Positions 1 through 5,564 of a DNA stretch of 5,564 nt are shown in pieces (positions within the stretch are counted from its first letter, which is position 1; each line of letters starts with the position of its first letter). A program made the position numbers and the translations under genes. The notes under the pieces were generated by a model that was given only the letters and a program-made list of their open reading frames with translations, made no database searches and was not told the origin of the DNA. The stretch is from an uncultured Flavobacteriales bacterium. Its GTDB lineage: Bacteria > Bacteroidota > Bacteroidia > Flavobacteriales_D > Sanyastnellaceae. The stretch is taken from NCBI GenBank assembly GCA_913057815.1, contig CAJXOV010000184.1, positions 1-5,564 on the forward strand, given 5' to 3'.

Positions 1-54
1 CTGGTTCTAATAAAAACTCGGTGAACTAGTTCACCGAGTTTTTATTAGAACCAG
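1..54. repeat. Perfect 54-bp palindrome at window edge, probable fold-back artefact
   Basis: Bases 1-27 are the exact reverse complement of bases 28-54, with no spacer; the centre lies between 27 and 28 (GAACT|AGTTC). The right arm continues without a break into the TPR reading frame (residues FTEFLLEPGGFN and onward), while the left arm puts an in-frame TAG at 27-29, exactly across the centre. A palindrome that starts at the first base of the window and has zero loop is what chimeric amplification or a contig-end fold-back produces. It could resemble a strong terminator (GC stem with T-run), but the right arm reads as protein, so that is less likely. Whether the symmetry extends beyond base 1 cannot be seen. 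Confidence 0.9.
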
Positions 55-1622
55 GCGGTTTTAACTCAGACTGGTATGATGATGCATATTACAATGCAGG
101 GTATTCATACTTCAAAATGAAAAACTATAGTCAAGCACTAAGTATGTTTAGAAAGTTTTCGGACAATTACAGTGGTGATGATTCAAGAAAATTAAACGAT
201 TCTTATTTGAGGACAGGTGATTGTTTCTACGTTAGTAAGAAATATGCACAGGCTATTGATTTTTATAACAGAGCTATCAGTTTAAACCAAATAGGAGGAG
301 ATTACGCTATGTACCAAAAGGCTGTATGCCAAGGATTATCTGGTGATACAGATGCTAAAATCAGCACCCTAAATAGAATCATTAACGGAAATAGTAAGGG
401 TAGATATCTTCTTGATTCTAAATTTGAATTAGCTGAAACGTATAGAATTACAGATCAAGATGACAAAGCTTTGGCGGCTTATTCCGGAATTATCGAAACC
501 AATCCTAGTAGCCAATATGCTAAGAGGTCTTTGAAAAACATCGTCTTTTTACACAGAAGGTTGGGTAACAACACTGAGGCATTAGCTGCTTTTGATGAAG
601 TAGTAGCTAAATATCCTTCAGATAAAGTGATGAATGAAACTCTTCAATTGGTGAAAGATATTTATATCCAAGAAAGAGGACTGCAGGCATATAATAACTT
701 AGTAACAGGAAATCCAATTTTGGATATCACTACCGCTAGCGTGGATAGTACAGCGTATCAGGTAGCTATTGATTCATATTTTGAAATGAATTATGTCAGG
801 GCTAAATCTTCCTTAGAAGAGTACATTGGTCAATTCGAACCAGGGCTGTTTTCTGTAGAAGCTCATTATTACTTGGCTGAAATTTACTTTGAAGAAGGAG
901 ATAAATCGAAAGCCTTAACCAATTATAACTATGTAATTACTCAGCCTGTATCAGAATACTCTGAGCCAGCTTTAAAGATTTCAGCCACCTTAAACTTTAA
1001 TAGTAAGTACTATGAGGCTGCACTAAATAATTACATAGAGCTGGAAAGTGTAGCGGTGCAAAAAATGAACTTGTTAGAGGCCGAAATCGGGCAGATGAGA
1101 TGTTATTACGAGCTGCTCAGATTTGATTACGCTTTAGATTATGCCGAAAGAGTGCTTAACAATGGCGATACTCCAGTGGAAATTAAAAATCAAGCCTATA
1201 TGATAAGAGGGAAAGTGAGGTTTGACAATGGAAATTTTGATGACTCTTATTATGACTTTAAAGAAGTTCAAAAATCTATTAATATTCTAGGAGCTGAGGC
1301 TAAATTTTACATGTGTAAAATAGCTTTTGAAAAAGGAGCCTATAAAAATTGCGAAAAGGAGATATTCGAATTAATTGAAAACTTCAGTGCGTACAATGAA
1401 TATAAATTCAAGGGGTTTCTCTTGTTAGTAGAAGTGTATGTGGCATTAGAAGATATGTTTCAAGCCAAAGCCACTCTGAATGCGCTTATAGATAATGCCA
1501 ATGAAGATTGGGTGAAAGTGAGATCAAGAGCTCGTTTAGCCGAGTTAGAAGAAATAGAAAGAGCTGCCTTAGAGCAAGGTGAAGATAATGATGTACAAAT
1601 AGAATTATTTGACGAAGAATAA
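30..1622 (+). CDS. Tetratricopeptide-repeat (TPR) protein, 5' truncated
   Basis: This is the C-terminal part of a large TPR protein, a helical-repeat scaffold for protein-protein contacts. The frame is open from base 30, and the first ATG (117) is not a credible true start: the residues just before it (WYDDAYYNAGYSYFK) form helix A of a TPR whose helix B (NYSQALSMFRKF) follows the ATG. Numbering from ATG 117, good TPR-like pairs lie near residues 27-57, 100-130, 134-167, 247-276, 356-386 and 393-420, with the usual small/aromatic pattern (e.g. AHYYLAEIYFEEGDKSKALT). The C-terminus is charged, ending in IELFDEE. No signal peptide or membrane segment is visible, but the true N-terminus is missing. 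It stops 13 bp before the barrel gene, suggesting one transcript. Bacteroidota encode long TPR proteins of this type, often near 1000 residues; I recognise the family type but not a specific function. Its pairing with an outer-membrane protein suggests an envelope role (inference). Confidence 0.9.
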   Translation, partial: FTEFLLEPGGFNSDWYDDAYYNAGYSYFKMKNYSQALSMFRKFSDNYSGDDSRKLNDSYLRTGDCFYVSKKYAQAIDFYNRAISLNQIGGDYAMYQKAVCQGLSGDTDAKISTLNRIINGNSKGRYLLDSKFELAETYRITDQDDKALAAYSGIIETNPSSQYAKRSLKNIVFLHRRLGNNTEALAAFDEVVAKYPSDKVMNETLQLVKDIYIQERGLQAYNNLVTGNPILDITTASVDSTAYQVAIDSYFEMNYVRAKSSLEEYIGQFEPGLFSVEAHYYLAEIYFEEGDKSKALTNYNYVITQPVSEYSEPALKISATLNFNSKYYEAALNNYIELESVAVQKMNLLEAEIGQMRCYYELLRFDYALDYAERVLNNGDTPVEIKNQAYMIRGKVRFDNGNFDDSYYDFKEVQKSINILGAEAKFYMCKIAFEKGAYKNCEKEIFELIENFSAYNEYKFKGFLLLVEVYVALEDMFQAKATLNALIDNANEDWVKVRSRARLAELEEIERAALEQGEDNDVQIELFDEE

Positions 1623-1635
1623 AAGCCAGAAAACT

Positions 1636-3438
1636 ATGAACAGGAAATTAAAATATAGTAGAATTCTAGTAGTCTTAAATCTAAGTTTAATTCTAGGGTT
1701 CGGGGCCTTTGGCCAAGAAGAAACAGAGGAAGAAATAGATCTGAATGTAGTAATCCAGGGAACGGCAGAGTTGTTCCTAAATGATGCTAATAAAGTTTCT
1801 AAGTTGCCAGAGATTATAGAATCTTCTGTGGAATTAGCGCCTATGACTTATAGTCTGATTCCAAGAAAACCAACTCAGAAAATAGATCTAAAGCCAGTTC
1901 CAGCAGCTAAGGTTACCATAGATAAACCTCGTCCGAAGCTGTTTAGAGGATATGCTAAAGGAGCAGTAGGAACGAAATTTACTGGCTTGGGAGAAATTAG
2001 ATTCATGGATGGGTACAATAGAAATGGGACGTTTGATTCTCATTTAAAATACTTCACAAGTGATGGGTTTGTTAGTGCAGCTGATTCCATTGCAGATTCA
2101 TTTTCTGATTTGTCCATTGGAGTTTCTGGAAAGCGTTTTTTGAAAAAGCATTCAGTAGGTATAGCAGTAGATTATGATCGTGAGAAAATCCATTATTATG
2201 GATTTGATCCAGATGTTTTTCCGTCAAATTACGAAATAGACGATAAAAGAATCTACAGAACTTTTAGCACCGGAGTGAACCTCAGAAGTTATGAAAGGGA
2301 CACAACCAAAATGAACTATAAAGGTACGTTTGACTTCAAGCAGTTTTCTGACAATGTCAAAAGTTCAGAGAACAATTTCATTATTGGAGCTAAGCTGAAC
2401 AAGTTTGTGGGGTCGGAAAACTATGCGTTAGGAGTAGATATTGATTACAATCAATTTAAGCATGAAGTGTTTCGTTCAGGAGTAGAGTTGAAGCATAATA
2501 ACATGGTTTTCACTCTGAACCCTACAATTACTACGCATAGAAATGGACTTATGGTGAAGGTGGGTGTTAAGCTTACTGCAAACGCTACAAATGGAACCAA
2601 ATTAAGGGCATATCCAGATGTTGAGGCTAGATACAGTTTGTTTGATGGTATTTTCATTCCTTACGCAGGATTGGGAGGTGAGCTACATAAGAATAGATAC
2701 AGAACTATAGTCGGAGAAAACCCGTTTGTTCAGAATTTCTTAGTAGATGATTTAATTAATCCTGATGTAATTAGAAACACCAATGAAAAGATTAATATTT
2801 ATGGAGGTGTAAGAGGAAATATCTCATCTAATATGAGTTTTAATACTAAGATTTCAAGAGCTTCATTTGATGATTTTATTTACTACGCTAATGATTCTTT
2901 GGTTACACCAGGTAATAGGTTTAGAACTGAGTATGGCGCTCTAAAACGCACCACTATTACAGGTGAGCTTACGTACAATGCAGGGGACAAAGTTAAATTC
3001 TTCGGAAGAGGAGATTTTTATATCTATGATGACCGAGAGGTAGAACAGGGGTTTAATGATAGAGTAGCAGAAGAGGTGTGGAATCAGCCAAATAACAAAA
3101 TCGCTATAAGTGCTAGTTATAATATTGAGCAGAAATTAATAGCAGAAATAGAGATTTCAGCATTAGGAAAAAGAAGGGCGAAATCTTTGGTGGAAATACT
3201 AGATATGTCCGAGGAAGGAGCCACTACAGGGGAATTAATTACCAATGGTGATAACACGTATTATGCATACACTTTAGATCCATATATAGATGTTACTTTA
3301 AAAAGTGAATACAGATATACCAAAAGGCTTTCTGTTTTCGCTCAGATAAATAATATGATAGCGGGTAAATACCAGCGATTTAACGCGTATCCAGTGCAGC
3401 GTTTAAACATCATGGGCGGTGCTACATATAGCTTTTAG
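1636..3438 (+). CDS. Outer-membrane beta-barrel protein, TonB-dependent-receptor-like barrel without plug
   Basis: A complete 600-residue secreted protein. From ATG 1636 it has a classic signal peptide: basic MNRKLKYSR, a hydrophobic core to about residue 22, and a likely signal peptidase I site AFG|Q at 26/27. An in-frame TTG at 1609 would add nine residues before the signal and overlap the TPR gene, so the ATG is preferred. Mature residues 27-100 hold an acidic start (EETEEEID) and a Pro/Lys-rich linker. From about 103 (RGYAKGAVGTKFTGLGE) to the end the sequence alternates polar and aromatic/hydrophobic residues as amphipathic beta strands, including GKRFLKKHSVGIAVDYD and HYYGFDPDVFP. The C-terminus (SVFAQINNMIAGKYQRFNAYP, then MGGATYSF) matches the last strands of TonB-dependent-receptor barrels and ends in the Phe used for outer-membrane insertion. 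No TonB box or plug domain is seen. Transport substrate unknown; probably co-transcribed with the TPR gene. Confidence 0.85.
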   Translation: MNRKLKYSRILVVLNLSLILGFGAFGQEETEEEIDLNVVIQGTAELFLNDANKVSKLPEIIESSVELAPMTYSLIPRKPTQKIDLKPVPAAKVTIDKPRPKLFRGYAKGAVGTKFTGLGEIRFMDGYNRNGTFDSHLKYFTSDGFVSAADSIADSFSDLSIGVSGKRFLKKHSVGIAVDYDREKIHYYGFDPDVFPSNYEIDDKRIYRTFSTGVNLRSYERDTTKMNYKGTFDFKQFSDNVKSSENNFIIGAKLNKFVGSENYALGVDIDYNQFKHEVFRSGVELKHNNMVFTLNPTITTHRNGLMVKVGVKLTANATNGTKLRAYPDVEARYSLFDGIFIPYAGLGGELHKNRYRTIVGENPFVQNFLVDDLINPDVIRNTNEKINIYGGVRGNISSNMSFNTKISRASFDDFIYYANDSLVTPGNRFRTEYGALKRTTITGELTYNAGDKVKFFGRGDFYIYDDREVEQGFNDRVAEEVWNQPNNKIAISASYNIEQKLIAEIEISALGKRRAKSLVEILDMSEEGATTGELITNGDNTYYAYTLDPYIDVTLKSEYRYTKRLSVFAQINNMIAGKYQRFNAYPVQRLNIMGGATYSF

Positions 3439-3501
3439 AGCATTACTCTCAACTTATATTAAGTAGTTCTAACCATTTGATTTAGTGCGCTTAATTTTCA
3501 T

Positions 3502-3530
3502 TGTGTATAACTGTGTAATTATGTGGAAAA
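3502..3530 (-). promoter_or_regulatory. Three DnaA-box-like 9-mers at 10-bp spacing
   Basis: TGTGTATAA (3502-3510) is the reverse complement of TTATACACA, an exact match to the DnaA box TTATNCACA. TGTGGAAAA (3522-3530) is the complement of TTTTCCACA, which fits the relaxed form TTWTNCACA. Between them TGTGTAATT (3512-3520) keeps the TGTG core but is degenerate in the AT half. All three point the same way and start exactly 10 bp apart, about one helical turn. They sit 50-80 bp upstream of the putative gyrB -7 element. DnaA binding is a prediction; a single 9-mer match can occur by chance, and the regular array is what raises the confidence. Confidence 0.45.
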
Positions 3531-3545
3531 ACCCGCGTTTTTACT

Positions 3546-3559
3546 AGCATTGCAACGCT
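3546..3559. promoter_or_regulatory. Imperfect 14-bp palindrome, possible operator
   Basis: AGCATTGCAACGCT is symmetric about 3552/3553 except for one mismatched pair (A3549/C3556); the TTGCAA core and the outer AGC/GCT arms match. It lies about 21 bp upstream of the putative -7 element, where a transcription factor could overlap the -33 region of the gyrB promoter. Short palindromes of this size are common by chance, and no regulator is suggested by the sequence. Confidence 0.2.
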
Positions 3560-3579
3560 GTTTAACCCTTTGAATTTCG

Positions 3580-3587
3580 TATCTTTA
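3580..3587 (+). promoter_or_regulatory. Putative gyrB promoter, Bacteroidota -7 element
   Basis: TATCTTTA matches seven of the eight positions of the Bacteroidota -7 consensus TAnnTTTG. It lies 71 bp before the gyrB ATG, predicting a transcript start near 3593-3596 and a leader of roughly 65 nt. No good TTTG -33 element is found at the usual spacing of about 19-21 bp; the nearest TTTG (3569-3572) is too close. gyrB therefore probably has its own promoter, separate from the TPR-barrel pair. Confidence 0.45.
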
Positions 3588-3594
3588 CCATATA

Positions 3595-3624
3595 GAGAAA
3601 CCGCGGTGAATTCTGCGGTTTTTC
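3595..3624 (+). terminator. Terminator-like hairpin in the gyrB leader
   Basis: Bases 3595-3606 (GAGAAACCGCGG) pair with 3613-3624 (CTGCGGTTTTTC after T3612... read as C3613 to C3624) through a 12-bp stem with two G:U pairs and a six-base loop (3607-3612, TGAATT). The strongest part is AAACCGC/GCGGTTT. The 3' arm ends in a run of five T's (3619-3623), as in intrinsic terminators. It sits 34 bp upstream of the gyrB start and downstream of the putative promoter, so it could be a leader attenuator or mRNA-stability element, or the terminator of the upstream TPR-barrel transcript. A shorter competing pairing, GTGAA (3606-3610) with TTCAC (3622-3626), is also possible. Confidence 0.5.
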
Positions 3625-3640
3625 ACGTTAAATTGATTAA

Positions 3641-5564
<1,924 letters not shown>

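Noticed and set aside
1609..1635. TTG start that would extend the barrel gene upstream by nine codons
   Set aside because: It would overlap the TPR gene and add residues ahead of a signal peptide that starts naturally at ATG 1636.
2451..2657. 68-codon open frame on the minus strand inside the barrel gene
   Set aside because: It lies wholly within a well-supported coding region, has no recognisable domain or promoter, and looks like a chance antisense frame.
3437..3449. AGAG/CTCT hairpin overlapping the barrel stop codon
   Set aside because: A four-base-pair stem is too short to support as a terminator and lacks a T-run.
3527..3542. AAAAAC/GTTTTT inverted repeat with a four-base loop as a terminator for the barrel gene
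   Set aside because: The stem has only one G:C pair and would be weak; the A-run and T-run probably pair by composition alone.

Overview
The window looks like chromosomal housekeeping DNA from a member of the Bacteroidota, most likely class Flavobacteriia or a close marine relative. The evidence is an AT-rich sequence with heavy AGA/TTA codon use, no Shine-Dalgarno-like sites before the starts, a TAnnTTTG-type promoter element, an outer-membrane barrel ending in Phe, and a GyrB whose N-terminal signature ([16 protein letters not shown]) and Toprim signature ([12 protein letters not shown]) are of the flavobacterial kind. This assignment comes from remembered family features, not from a database search.

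Layout, left to right. Bases 1-54 are a perfect, spacer-free palindrome at the very edge of the window. Its right half is continuous coding sequence and its left half is the reverse complement, so it is best read as a fold-back (chimera or assembly) artefact. A 5'-truncated tetratricopeptide-repeat (TPR) protein gene runs from about 30 to 1622. It is followed after 13 bp by a complete gene (1636-3438) for a 600-residue outer-membrane beta-barrel protein with a signal peptide. A 220-bp intergenic region (3439-3658) then holds a cluster of DnaA-box-like sequences at exact 10-bp spacing, a small imperfect palindrome, a -7 promoter-like element and a terminator-like hairpin. The last gene, from 3659 to the window edge, is gyrB, the ATPase/Toprim subunit of DNA gyrase, lacking only its last few codons. 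All genes are on the + strand.

The TPR and barrel genes are closely spaced and probably co-transcribed. They look like a periplasmic or envelope scaffold paired with an outer-membrane partner, but no specific function can be assigned. gyrB is separated from them and seems to have its own promoter and leader. No mobile element, CRISPR array, tRNA, rRNA or toxin/defence system was seen. I found no convincing undescribed system. The observations most worth a second look are the phased DnaA-box-like array and the leader hairpin upstream of gyrB, and the terminal palindrome as a sequence-quality issue.
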